Counted from the stretch's first letter, positions 24,125 through 32,471 are shown. The stretch is 42,311 nt of DNA from an uncultured Bacteroidota bacterium (GCA_902606555.1 CACLGQ010000007.1:1-42311); one strand, 5' to 3'. Program-made: numbers and translations. The notes: generated from the sequence alone by a model not told the origin.

Positions 24125-25465
24125 ATGACTAAAAGAAGAACTTTTTTAAAAAATACATCTTTATTAGGTTTAACACCATTAATACCAGATTTTAGTATCT
24201 TAAATAAAAATAATAAAGTGAAAACGGCTCACATTGGCGTTGGAGGAATGGGAAAAGCAGATCTTAATGACATTGCGTCCCACAAGAAAGTTGAAGTTTT
24301 TGCACTTTGTGATGTTGATAATAAAGCCTTGGTTGAAGCAGGAAAATTATTTCCCAAAGCAAAACTTTACAAGGATTACCGTGAAATGTTAGAAAATATT
24401 CACAATGAAATTGATGCTGTAATTATTTCAGCACCTGATCATACTCATGCCCCTGCATCTATCATGGCAATGAATTTTAATAAGCATGTTTATTGTCAAA
24501 AACCATTAACTCACCATGTTTCCGAAGCTAGAAAAATGAAAAAATTGGCTGAAGAAAAAAACTTGATAACACAAATGGGTATTCAAGTTCATTCTTTTTA
24601 TGATTATAAACTTGCTACACTACTCATAAAATCAGGAATAATTGGTAAAGTTCGTTCAGTAAGAGCATGGTCTCCCAAAAATTGGGGATATGATGGGCCT
24701 GCACCAATTGGAGAGGATTCAATACCAAAGTCTCTTGATTGGAATTTGTGGTTAGGAACAGCAAAAGAAAGACCTTATAAAGAAAAAATTTATCACCCAG
24801 GAATGTGGAGAAAACTGGTTGATTTTGGATGTGGAACTCTAGGTGATATGGGTGTCCATATTTTTGATACTCCATATAACGCCTTGGAACTTGATGTTCC
24901 TATGACAATTAAAAATAAATGTAGAAGACCTAATAATTTTGGTTTCCCGGAAAAAAATTACGTTGAGTATGTTTTCCCTGGAACAAAATATACAACTGAC
25001 ACACTAACATGGATTTGGGAAGATGGTAAAGGTTCACCAAAAAAACATAGAGATCTAAAATTACCAAATAGTGATAAACTTCCATTACAAGGAGCAATGT
25101 TTATGGGCGAAAAAGGCAAACTACTTCTCCCCCATTTTATGGAACTTCCAAAATTGATTGTGGATAATGAATACAGAGATTTTGATGTTTCAAAATTTGT
25201 TGAAAATGGTGATTTAAGTGAGATTCCTGTCAGAGATTATGGCAAGGAGTCCTATTTACATTATCATCAATTCATAGATGCATGCCTTGGTAAAGATGAG
25301 TGTACTGCCCCTTTTTCATACTCATCTAGATTGACAGAAACCATCCTTCTTGGTGTTATTGCTGGAAGATTTCCCGGAAAAACACTTCATTGGGATAATT
25401 CTAAGGCAAGGTTTCAAGAGGATGAAGCTAATAGCTTTTTAGATTCACCATACAGAGAATTCTAG
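24125..25465 (+). CDS. Tat-exported Gfo/Idh/MocA oxidoreductase (first of two)
   Basis: A 446-residue NAD(P)-dependent oxidoreductase with a twin-arginine start (KRRTFLKN) and a Rossmann motif AHIGVGGMGKAD near residue 35. Lys126 lies in CQKPLTH, and Asp241/His245 in GDMGVHIFDTP, the usual catalytic set. The second domain has the LDWNLWLGTA motif of the long bacterial-type C-terminal domain. It starts 2 nt after the DUF1080 gene. Relatives in Bacteroides oxidise glycosides at C3 with bound NAD, which would fit a joint role with DUF1080. GH109-type hydrolases are also Gfo/Idh-like with Tat signals, so glycosidase activity is an alternative. Confidence 0.87.
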   Translation: MTKRRTFLKNTSLLGLTPLIPDFSILNKNNKVKTAHIGVGGMGKADLNDIASHKKVEVFALCDVDNKALVEAGKLFPKAKLYKDYREMLENIHNEIDAVIISAPDHTHAPASIMAMNFNKHVYCQKPLTHHVSEARKMKKLAEEKNLITQMGIQVHSFYDYKLATLLIKSGIIGKVRSVRAWSPKNWGYDGPAPIGEDSIPKSLDWNLWLGTAKERPYKEKIYHPGMWRKLVDFGCGTLGDMGVHIFDTPYNALELDVPMTIKNKCRRPNNFGFPEKNYVEYVFPGTKYTTDTLTWIWEDGKGSPKKHRDLKLPNSDKLPLQGAMFMGEKGKLLLPHFMELPKLIVDNEYRDFDVSKFVENGDLSEIPVRDYGKESYLHYHQFIDACLGKDECTAPFSYSSRLTETILLGVIAGRFPGKTLHWDNSKARFQEDEANSFLDSPYREF

Positions 25466-25468
25466 ATT

Positions 25469-26860
25469 ATGAATAATTTAAACAGGAGAAGTTTTTTAAA
25501 ATCCTCATCGATACTAGCTGGAGCAGCATTAGTTACACCAAGCTTAATAAGTTGTAAGAATACTAATAGTAAATTAAATGTTGCAGTAATTGGTGTTGGT
25601 GGAAGAGGCGGAGCAAACTGGAATCCTGTACTACCAAATAAGGATCTAACAGGAGAAAATATAGTTGCTATGTGTGATGTTGATGATATAACGGCAAAAA
25701 ATGGATATGAAAAAATTAAATCTCAATTTCCTAATGTCAAAAAGTTTACTGATTTCAGAGTAATGTATGATAAAATGCATAAAGAGATTGATGCTGTTAT
25801 AATAAGTACTCCTGACCACACTCACTTTGCTCCTGCCATGATTGCAATGGAATTAGGGAAACATGTGTATATGGAAAAACCATTAGCTCATAATGTATGG
25901 GAATGTCGAACATTAAAAAAAGCTGCTAAATACTATAATATTGTGTCTCAAATGGGTAACCAGGGACACACCACCAATGGAGTAAGACAAATTAAAGAGT
26001 GGTATGAAGCTGGAGTATTGGGTGAGGTTCGTGAAGTTCATGCGTGGATCGGAAGTTTTGATTTTAGACCTGGCCACTATTGGACACTTCCAGAAAGTTT
26101 TCCTCCTCCTAAGTATGATATTCCGAATCATTTGGATTGGGATTTATGGCTAGGGCCTGCTAAAGTAAGAGATTATAATCCAGTATATGTACCAAGATCA
26201 TGGAGAGGATTTTATGATTTTGGTAATGGTCAATTAGGGGATTGGTCTTGTCATACCTTGGATGGTCCTTTCTGGGCTTTAAATTTAGGTATGCCAGATG
26301 AAGTAAATTCATATGTTGAAAATAAAATAAATGACCACCATTTTGTATGTGAAAAATCAATAGTTACTTATAAATTTCCAAAAAATAATAATAGACCAGG
26401 TGTTACAATGAAATGGTATGAAGGTGGTTTTAAACCAGAAATTGATCCATCATGGCCAATCAAAGAACTTTGGGGAGGAGGTATGATTATGGTTGGTTCA
26501 AAAAAATCTCTAATAACTGGAGGTAGACCCAATAACCCAAAACTTTTAGTTTCCGATGAGGAGTGGTTAGAATTCAAAAATAATTTGCCTAAAGAAACAA
26601 TTCCAAGACTTAAGTGGGGTGATGAAACTCCAGTTCAAGAGTGGATTGATGCTATTAAAAACGACTATTTACCCGAATCAAACTTTAGTTATGGAGCAGA
26701 TCTTACAGAGATGGCACTAATTGGAACACTATCTCAAAGGTTTGGAGCTAAAATAAATTATGATTCAAAAAATATGAAAATTACCAACCGTCCAGATATT
26801 GACGCATTTATAAAAGAACACTCAAGAGAGGGTTGGCAATATGGTAGCTCAATTAGCTAA
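25469..26860 (+). CDS. Tat-exported Gfo/Idh/MocA oxidoreductase (second), lipoprotein-like
   Basis: A 463-residue paralogue of the preceding protein with a Tat motif (NRRSFLK) followed by a lipobox (SLISC, Cys29), so it is probably an exported lipoprotein. Rossmann motif AVIGVGGRGGANW, Lys137 in MEKPLAH, and Asp258/His262 in GDWSCHTLDGP. LDWDLWLGPAKVRDY is shared with the first copy. The pair starts 3 nt apart. Two non-identical copies could handle different anomers or catalyse oxidation and re-reduction. The last 12 nt overlap the convergent DUF3089 gene. Confidence 0.87.
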   Translation: MNNLNRRSFLKSSSILAGAALVTPSLISCKNTNSKLNVAVIGVGGRGGANWNPVLPNKDLTGENIVAMCDVDDITAKNGYEKIKSQFPNVKKFTDFRVMYDKMHKEIDAVIISTPDHTHFAPAMIAMELGKHVYMEKPLAHNVWECRTLKKAAKYYNIVSQMGNQGHTTNGVRQIKEWYEAGVLGEVREVHAWIGSFDFRPGHYWTLPESFPPPKYDIPNHLDWDLWLGPAKVRDYNPVYVPRSWRGFYDFGNGQLGDWSCHTLDGPFWALNLGMPDEVNSYVENKINDHHFVCEKSIVTYKFPKNNNRPGVTMKWYEGGFKPEIDPSWPIKELWGGGMIMVGSKKSLITGGRPNNPKLLVSDEEWLEFKNNLPKETIPRLKWGDETPVQEWIDAIKNDYLPESNFSYGADLTEMALIGTLSQRFGAKINYDSKNMKITNRPDIDAFIKEHSREGWQYGSSIS

Positions 26861-27919
26861 ATTTTTAAAATATTCTTGGACTCTAATTATTGCATTTAGT
26901 CTTATGTCTTCCCAAAACAAATTAATATCGCCTCTGTGATAATCCCATAAAGTCGATGTTATTAAAGAGTTTATTAGGCCAATTTTTGGAGTTCGTAAAT
27001 AAACTCCATTTTGTATATATGCAATTTCAAGGGCATTACTGAATATCTTTTCATTTAAAAATAGTAAACCCTTGTGCTCCAAATAAGTACTTGTTCCACT
27101 AGAATTCCATGTCACTGGATTGGAACATTCAGCTCCCATCAACCATTCTTTATCAATAGTAAAATTTCTTTTTTTATCTTTTTTAAATAGTTTGTAAGTA
27201 TTCCATGTTAAATAACCTCCAATTTGAGTTGGCGTACTCATTAACTCTAAATCAAAAAAATCATTTGATGTTACTTTAGTTCCAGGTAAATATGCTGCTA
27301 TCAACTTACTCTTCAATTTCTTACCATCAAAAAAGTCTTGTAAAAGCCTTATTGCATGACCTGAACCTTGGCTGTGACCTGCAATAATAATTGGTCTTCC
27401 TTCATTGTATTTTTGTAAGTAAACCTCAAAAGATCTTTTAATATCCTCATACGCCAGTTCAAATGCTCTCTCACCTCCATTCTCCCATCTTTCCTCGTCA
27501 AAAACCTTAAAATGAGCTTGCCTATAATTTGGAGAATATAAATTTCCAGAGTCTAACCAGGCAGTTGCTTGATATTTGATGGTTGACTGCATAATAATTT
27601 TTGTAAAATCATCATCGTATACATCAGAATTCCAATTTTTATTTCTTTTATCAGTGAATAAAGTTGGTACGATAAAGAATACATCTGCCCTAATTAAACC
27701 ATTATTTTTATCTAAAAAAGGATACTCTTTTAGATCTTTTTGAGGATGAACTAACCAGTCTTCAACATTTTCATATGTTGGTTTTACAGGTGATTTATTT
27801 TCCTCAAAATCTACAGTTCTATAACTTATGTTTCTATTATCCGACCTTAAAAGGCCACAAGAATTTAATAGAAATAAAAAAGAAATAATGATATATATTT
27901 TACTACTTTTAAAAGACAT
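26849..27919 (-). CDS. DUF3089 alpha/beta-hydrolase lipoprotein
   Basis: A 356-residue protein of PF11288 (DUF3089), with a lipobox near residue 21 (FLLNSC). The nucleophile elbow GHSQG centres on Ser183. ADVFFIVPTLF, ATAWLDSGNLYSPNYRQ and the long AFELAYEDIKRSFEVYL segment are characteristic of the family, whose substrate is unknown (esterase or lipase-like). The gene is convergent with the oxidoreductase operon and divergent from a lipoprotein whose ATG is 19 bp away. It is one of five genes with a TAnnTTTG box 4 nt before ATG. Confidence 0.85.
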   Translation of the reverse strand: MSFKSSKIYIIISFLFLLNSCGLLRSDNRNISYRTVDFEENKSPVKPTYENVEDWLVHPQKDLKEYPFLDKNNGLIRADVFFIVPTLFTDKRNKNWNSDVYDDDFTKIIMQSTIKYQATAWLDSGNLYSPNYRQAHFKVFDEERWENGGERAFELAYEDIKRSFEVYLQKYNEGRPIIIAGHSQGSGHAIRLLQDFFDGKKLKSKLIAAYLPGTKVTSNDFFDLELMSTPTQIGGYLTWNTYKLFKKDKKRNFTIDKEWLMGAECSNPVTWNSSGTSTYLEHKGLLFLNEKIFSNALEIAYIQNGVYLRTPKIGLINSLITSTLWDYHRGDINLFWEDIRLNAIIRVQEYFKNLAN

Positions 27920-27923
27920 TATT

Positions 27924-27931
27924 CAAATTTA
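27924..27931 (-). promoter_or_regulatory. -7 box of the DUF3089 gene, predicted leaderless start
   Basis: TAAATTTG on the minus strand, followed by AATA and then ATG. If spacing is as at rnpB (4 nt), transcription begins at the start codon itself. Confidence 0.55.
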
Positions 27932-27938
27932 TTCAATT

Positions 27939-28703
27939 ATGGTGAAATCAAAAGGCAATATCTCTAAAGAATTATTTATATCAATTTTATCAACACTATT
28001 ATTTTCTTGTTCAATTAATCAACAAAAAGTTTCTTTAAAAAAAATTGAAGGCTCTCCTGCCTATGAAAATTCTTCTCTAGAAATCAAAGAAATAGTTAGA
28101 TCTGATATAAAATATAATTTTTCTTTTGATATTAATAATTACGATCTAGGTATCCAGACAAAAAAAGAATTTGATTATGACTTAGCAAATTCTGATAAAG
28201 GACAACACATACATTTTATTTTAAATAATGGCCCATATTCTGCACACTATGGTGAAAACTTTGATTATGAACTGCCTGATGGCAACAATATCATTTTGGC
28301 TTTCCTGTCCAGATCCTATCATGAGTCAGTTAAAAATCCTGATGCTTATATTTTAACTCAAATAGGTAATTCAAACCAAATTGACTTAGATAATGAGTTT
28401 CTTTTCTACAGCAGACCAAAAGGAACATATGAAGGTTTAGATACTGAAAAATTGTTACTTGATTTTTACTTGGTAAATACAAAATTATCAGCATCAGGTA
28501 ATAAAGTAAGATTAACTATTAAGCAAGAAACATTTCCTCAGGGCACAGCTTTTCATCAATTTCTGATCGACAGCTGGAATGCATATTATATAGAAGGATT
28601 GGATAAAGGTGATGTTACTATAAAACTGGAGCTGATTAATAATGAAGGTAAGTTGATTGAAACACCTTTTAATCCGTCAGAAAGAGTTGTAACATTAAAA
28701 TAA
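27939..28703 (+). CDS. Hypothetical lipoprotein of a conserved flavobacterial family
   Basis: A 254-residue lipoprotein (ATG 27939; TLLFSC, Cys24). The long open frame from 27828 would overlap the divergent gene's coding start and places the signal peptide internally, so I choose 27939. Visible blocks are QHIHFILNNGPYSAHY, NIILAFLSRSYHESVK, FYSRPKGTYEG, and NAYYIEGLDKGDVTIKLEL at the end, giving a beta-rich fold. Related flavobacterial proteins are sometimes labelled phosphopeptide-binding, but I would not rely on that. Periplasmic, function unknown. Its stop is 2 nt from the convergent acyltransferase stop. Confidence 0.8.
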   Translation: MVKSKGNISKELFISILSTLLFSCSINQQKVSLKKIEGSPAYENSSLEIKEIVRSDIKYNFSFDINNYDLGIQTKKEFDYDLANSDKGQHIHFILNNGPYSAHYGENFDYELPDGNNIILAFLSRSYHESVKNPDAYILTQIGNSNQIDLDNEFLFYSRPKGTYEGLDTEKLLLDFYLVNTKLSASGNKVRLTIKQETFPQGTAFHQFLIDSWNAYYIEGLDKGDVTIKLELINNEGKLIETPFNPSERVVTLK

Positions 28704-28705
28704 TT

Positions 28706-29497
28706 TTAAAATTTCCTTTTAGTGTTTAGTTTTTCTATATCACTTAAATCTTCATTTGAGATAACCTTCAAAAAAGAAGGATGTTGTTCAATTGCAAATT
28801 CAATTTTTTCAACAATTGACTCAATTGAATCATTTTCATAGTCAATTTTTAAAGGTTCTTTAATTTCCATACTTTGGAGTATTCCTTTCTTTTTAATTCG
28901 GATACCTCTTTTATCAAAGGATCTCCTAAATCCATCTATAACAATGGGAATAACTACCGGCTTAAATTCTTTTATTATATGTGCTGTGCCTTTCCTAATC
29001 GGTTTGAATGGTGTTGTAGTACCTTGGGGAAAAGTTATAACCCACCCGTCATTTAGTGCTATTCCTATATTAGAAATATCACTCATTTTTACCTGCCTAT
29101 TAATATCTTTTCCTTTGTCTCTCCAAGTTCTTTCTATTGAAACTGAACCGGCATATGCTAAAATTCTAGGAAGAGGGCCTGCCTTCATTGTTTCTTTAGC
29201 TGCAACAAAATATATATTAAGTTTTGGTTTCCACAAGTAACCAATATTTTTAATTGAGTCAACTCTCCCACTCAGTCCAGCATTAAAAACATGAAACATC
29301 GCTACAACATCAGCAAAATAAGTTTGATGATTTGAGACAAATAACACATTTTTTTGAGGAATTTTATTTAAAATTTCTGAACCCTCAATTTTAAGTTTAT
29401 TAAATCCTTTGAATCGCTGGTGAGTTAAAAGACCTAAAATTCTAATCAACCAGGTTTTAATAAAAAGTATATGTCCGAACGGATTTCTCTTAAACAA
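28706..29497 (-). CDS. Lysophospholipid acyltransferase (PlsC family)
   Basis: A 263-residue 1-acylglycerol-3-phosphate acyltransferase-like membrane-associated enzyme. The acyltransferase motif is NHQTYFAD (His57, Asp63), with one more residue between His and Asp than the usual H-x4-D; I recall the same spacing in flavobacterial relatives. The second motif FPQGTTTPF corresponds to FPEGT, with PVVIPIVIDGFRRSF completing it. The start is TTG at 29497: an in-frame stop lies 18 nt upstream and no ATG occurs before the catalytic domain. A perfect -7 box TATATTTG (minus strand, 29518-29525) lies about 20 nt upstream. It would make phosphatidic acid or modify other lipids. Confidence 0.85.
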   Translation of the reverse strand: MFKRNPFGHILFIKTWLIRILGLLTHQRFKGFNKLKIEGSEILNKIPQKNVLFVSNHQTYFADVVAMFHVFNAGLSGRVDSIKNIGYLWKPKLNIYFVAAKETMKAGPLPRILAYAGSVSIERTWRDKGKDINRQVKMSDISNIGIALNDGWVITFPQGTTTPFKPIRKGTAHIIKEFKPVVIPIVIDGFRRSFDKRGIRIKKKGILQSMEIKEPLKIDYENDSIESIVEKIEFAIEQHPSFLKVISNEDLSDIEKLNTKRKF

Positions 29498-29535
29498 TAG
29501 CGCCTTTTTGAATTAGGCAAATATAAGACAATAAA

Positions 29536-30156
29536 TTATTGATTGAATAGTGATAAAAATTCATTTAAAATCATAACGGTTGCTCCCCAAACGATATGAT
29601 TTTCAATTAAAAAAAAGGGACACTCTATTTTTTTTTCATTAATGTAACCGTACTTAACATTTAAATTCATCAAAGATTTAAGGTTTGGTTTTATTACTTT
29701 AACGACTTCATGACGATTAGGATTTAGTAAAGGTGTTTTCTCAATAATAAAAATGTATGGTCTGACTAAAAAATTACTTGGCGGAATATAAATATCCGTT
29801 AGTTTAAGCTGAAAATTCATATTTTCTTTTTTTATTCCAACTTCTTCAAAAGTTTCTCTTTTAGAGGTGTCAATCAAGTCTAAATCATCATCCTCTTTTT
29901 TTCCACCGGGAAAAGAAATTTGGTTAGAGTGAACTCCATGATATTTATTTCTTAAAATTAATGGAAGTATAACATTGTTGTTTGTATCTGGATAAAAACA
30001 TAATGAGACTGCTGCATCATGGCTTTCCAAATTTAATTTATACTTTTTTAATAGTTGAATTCTGTTTTTTGGTGCTAATTCTAAATGGGATTTAACACCA
30101 GGAAGAGATTTATTTTTTAATTTTATCAATCTATGTTTAAATACATCAAATTTCAT
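29536..30156 (-). CDS. NUDIX hydrolase, CoA pyrophosphatase (NudL-type)
   Basis: A 206-residue NUDIX protein. The UPF0035/NudL signature is visible: LRNKYHGVHSNQISFPGGK, then a NUDIX box ending in KRETFEEVGI (the catalytic REx2EE). This subgroup cleaves coenzyme A and its derivatives to phosphopantetheine and 3',5'-ADP. The ATG at 30154-30156 lies inside the first codons of the divergent cyclophilin gene (24-nt overlap of 5' ends). Its -7 box is 4 nt upstream, within the cyclophilin coding sequence. Confidence 0.88.
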   Translation of the reverse strand: MKFDVFKHRLIKLKNKSLPGVKSHLELAPKNRIQLLKKYKLNLESHDAAVSLCFYPDTNNNVILPLILRNKYHGVHSNQISFPGGKKEDDDLDLIDTSKRETFEEVGIKKENMNFQLKLTDIYIPPSNFLVRPYIFIIEKTPLLNPNRHEVVKVIKPNLKSLMNLNVKYGYINEKKIECPFFLIENHIVWGATVMILNEFLSLFNQ

Positions 30157-30828
30157 TTTCCAAATTTATTGATTTGCGTAATCATGATAATGTCATGTCA
30201 AAATAAATCTAAACATATAATTGAACAAAAATCAGTAAAAAAAATCGAAAAAAATGCAGTCAAGTCAGTGGCAAATGAATTTATTTTAAATGATGAAAAT
30301 GCAATACCATTCTTTTTTGAATATAATAAACAAAATAAAGAAAATAAAGTTCGTATAGAAACAAGATTTGGTAATATAGATATTCAATTATTTAATGAAA
30401 CACCATATCACAGATCAAATTTTATCTACTTAATCAAAAAAAATTATTTTGATGGAACTTCATTTCACAGAGTTGTAAAGGATTTTATTATACAAGGTGG
30501 AAATTCAGATTCGTATGAAATATCCAAAAGAAGACGTAAAATAGGAAGATATTTGTTACCACCTGATACGAAAAAAGGATTTAAGCACCACAGAGGGGTT
30601 ATTTCAATACCAAGCAGTGATATAGATAATCCTTACAAGCTAGCCTCACCTTATGAATTTTTTATTGTTGTTGATAAAAATGGGGCTTATCACTTAGATA
30701 AGAATTATACACCATTTGGTAAGGTAATTAAGGGTATGGATGTTGTTGATATTATTTCCAACATTGAAACCGATAAAAGAGAGTGGCCAATTGATAATGT
30801 TAAGATAAAAGTTAAAATTATTGATTAA
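30133..30828 (+). CDS. Cyclophilin-type peptidylprolyl isomerase, lipoprotein
   Basis: A 231-residue PPIase. The N-terminus is a short signal with lipobox-like VIMIMSC (Cys22). The cyclophilin domain (about 70-231) has FDGTSFHRVVKDFIIQGG, the central catalytic region, and GVISIPSSD and PYEFFIVV strands. It speeds proline isomerisation during folding in the periplasm. The 5' end overlaps the divergent NUDIX gene. A near-consensus -7 box TAATTTTA lies at 30118-30125. The 3' end overlaps the convergent small protein by 4 nt. Confidence 0.9.
   Translation: MFKYIKFHFPNLLICVIMIMSCQNKSKHIIEQKSVKKIEKNAVKSVANEFILNDENAIPFFFEYNKQNKENKVRIETRFGNIDIQLFNETPYHRSNFIYLIKKNYFDGTSFHRVVKDFIIQGGNSDSYEISKRRRKIGRYLLPPDTKKGFKHHRGVISIPSSDIDNPYKLASPYEFFIVVDKNGAYHLDKNYTPFGKVIKGMDVVDIISNIETDKREWPIDNVKIKVKIID
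30161..30168 (-). promoter_or_regulatory. -7 box of the NUDIX gene, predicted leaderless start
   Basis: TAAATTTG on the minus strand, then GAAA, then the ATG. The box lies inside the coding sequence of the divergent cyclophilin. Confidence 0.55.
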
Positions 30829-31007
30829 AGCACACCGATTAGGTGAGGGTGTTTATTTACATAATTTTCAACCCATATTTTAAGCTCTTCATATTCGTGG
30901 GGTAATAAAACTAAAGAAGCTTTTTTCAATTCTTTTTTAAATAAATAAAAATTGAACGCAACTTTCTTTAAAACTTTTTTTGTGTATGTGAACACTTGAC
31001 GCGACAT
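30825..31007 (-). CDS. Small conserved flavobacterial protein, unknown function
   Basis: A 60-residue basic protein, MSRQVFTYTKKVLKKV then a run of charged helices and LLPHEYEELKIWVENYV. I recall similar short proteins in other flavobacterial genomes but no function. An upstream TTG (31025) would add six residues (YLNLN-type), and I prefer the ATG at 31007 because a near -7 box (TAAATTTA) lies just 3 nt before it. Its stop overlaps the convergent cyclophilin by 4 nt. There is no signal peptide, so it is cytoplasmic. The HEYEEL(K/R)xW pattern suggests a folded helical domain rather than a random frame. Confidence 0.65.
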   Translation of the reverse strand: MSRQVFTYTKKVLKKVAFNFYLFKKELKKASLVLLPHEYEELKIWVENYVNKHPHLIGVL

Positions 31008-31052
31008 ATTTAAATTTAAATACAATTGTGATGTTTTTTATTTAAAAAAATG

Positions 31053-31496
31053 TTAAAATTTTCTCTTTAAGCTCCACTCATAAGTAAATTCAGAAACCAT
31101 ATTACCTTCGCTATCATAACCTTTAGAATTTAATTTTAAAAATCCTGTTTGATTTTTTGTATTTAAATTAGAGAAAACCTCTTTTACCTTATCCATCTCA
31201 TCACATCTAAAAATGATCTTTCCTCTCGCTTTTTTATAAAATTTTGAGGAGTTAGAAATTACTAACATTGAAATATCATAACCAAGAGATTCTTTTACAT
31301 TTATTATTAGCATTGCTGTTGCAAGTTCACTAGCCATTCCCTGAACAGCCCAATACAATGATTTGAATGGATTACTATTAAACCAATTATGTTTTACTTT
31401 AACATGGCAACCCTGATCATCTAATTTGATTACACGCACACCACATAACCATGCAGATGGCAAATCTTTAAAAAGAAATAAATTGTATTTAAACAT
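31053..31496 (-). CDS. DUF4442 hotdog-fold protein (thioesterase-like)
   Basis: A 147-residue protein of PF14539 (DUF4442), a hotdog-fold family related to acyl-CoA thioesterases. The family-typical segments are VRVIKLDDQGCHVKVKHNW, NPFKSLYWAVQGMASELATA and the final GYDSEGNMVSEFTYEWS. It starts 1 nt after the trxB stop and is probably co-transcribed with it. Acyl-thioester hydrolysis is possible but unproven, and the catalytic residues are not obvious from sequence. Confidence 0.8.
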   Translation of the reverse strand: MFKYNLFLFKDLPSAWLCGVRVIKLDDQGCHVKVKHNWFNSNPFKSLYWAVQGMASELATAMLIINVKESLGYDISMLVISNSSKFYKKARGKIIFRCDEMDKVKEVFSNLNTKNQTGFLKLNSKGYDSEGNMVSEFTYEWSLKRKF

Positions 31497-31497
31497 A

Positions 31498-32442
31498 CTA
31501 AATAGCTCTAGAGGCTAAATATCTTTCTGCATCTAATGCAGCCATACAACCGGTTCCTGCTGCAGTTACAGCTTGCCTGTATTCTTTATCTTGAACGTCT
31601 CCAGATGCAAAAACACCAGGAATATTAGTTTTGGTTGTCTTTCCATTAGTTTTGATATATCCAGTTTCATCCATATCTAATTGTCCTTGAAATAAATCAG
31701 TATTTGGTTTATGCCCAATAGCAACAAAAAATCCTGTAATATTAATGTTCTCTATTTCTTGTGTTTTATTATTGACAATTTTTAAACCCTCTACAACATT
31801 ATCGCCAAGAACTTCAACTACCTCAGTGTTGTATCTAAGATCAATATTAGCTTTAGAGTTCACTCTATGTTGCATCGCCTTTGAAGCTCTCATTTCATCT
31901 CTTCTTACGAGCATAGTAACTTTTGAACATATATTTGAAAGGTAAGTTGCTTCCTCAGCTGCAGTATCGCCACCACCAACTATTGCAACCTCTTGACCTT
32001 TATAAAAAAATCCATCACAAACAGCACATGCAGAAACACCTCCTCCAATTAATCTTTGTTCACTTTCCAAACCTAAATACTTTGCGGATGCACCAGTGGA
32101 AATTATTACTGTCTCAGCTTGAAAAATCTTAACATGATCAATAGTTATTTCATGCAAATCATTACCATTTTTAGAAAATTTTACTTTTGTGGCTTCTCCA
32201 ATTCTAACATCTGTTCCAAACCTTTCAGCTTGCGCTTTAAGTTCTTCCATCATTTTTGGCCCATCAATTCCATTTGGATATCCAGGAAAATTATCAACAT
32301 CCGTTGTTGTAGTAAGCTGACCACCAGGTTCCATTCCAGTATATAAAACCGGTTTTAAATCAGCTCTTGAAGCATAAATAGCAGCTGTATAACCAGCAGG
32401 CCCTGAACCGATAATTAAAGTTTTAATTTTTTCAACAGACAT
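31498..32442 (-). CDS. trxB: Thioredoxin-disulfide reductase
   Basis: A 314-residue FAD/NADPH enzyme that reduces thioredoxin. It has the FAD motif IIGSGPAGYTAA (10-21), the redox pair Cys139-Ala-Val-Cys142, the NADPH motif VGGGDTAAEEA and GVFASGDV near the end. I place the start at ATG 32440-32442. A longer open frame to 32601 runs antisense through the tRNA-Pro gene and gives a known spurious peptide (GWQDSNLRPP), so I reject it. The ATG has a perfect -7 box 5 nt upstream. Confidence 0.96.
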   Translation of the reverse strand: MSVEKIKTLIIGSGPAGYTAAIYASRADLKPVLYTGMEPGGQLTTTTDVDNFPGYPNGIDGPKMMEELKAQAERFGTDVRIGEATKVKFSKNGNDLHEITIDHVKIFQAETVIISTGASAKYLGLESEQRLIGGGVSACAVCDGFFYKGQEVAIVGGGDTAAEEATYLSNICSKVTMLVRRDEMRASKAMQHRVNSKANIDLRYNTEVVEVLGDNVVEGLKIVNNKTQEIENINITGFFVAIGHKPNTDLFQGQLDMDETGYIKTNGKTTKTNIPGVFASGDVQDKEYRQAVTAAGTGCMAALDAERYLASRAI

Positions 32443-32447
32443 GGACT

Positions 32448-32455
32448 CAAAATTA
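32448..32455 (-). promoter_or_regulatory. -7 box of trxB, predicted leaderless or near-leaderless start
   Basis: TAATTTTG on the minus strand, then AGTCC, then the trxB ATG. Initiation 5 nt after the box would place the 5' end at or next to the start codon. Confidence 0.55.
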
Positions 32456-32471
32456 ATATAAAAATTTGTGT

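Noticed and set aside
27828-27938. Longer start for the lipoprotein at 27939
   Set aside because: It would bury the signal peptide 37 residues inside and overlap the 5' coding part of the DUF3089 gene.
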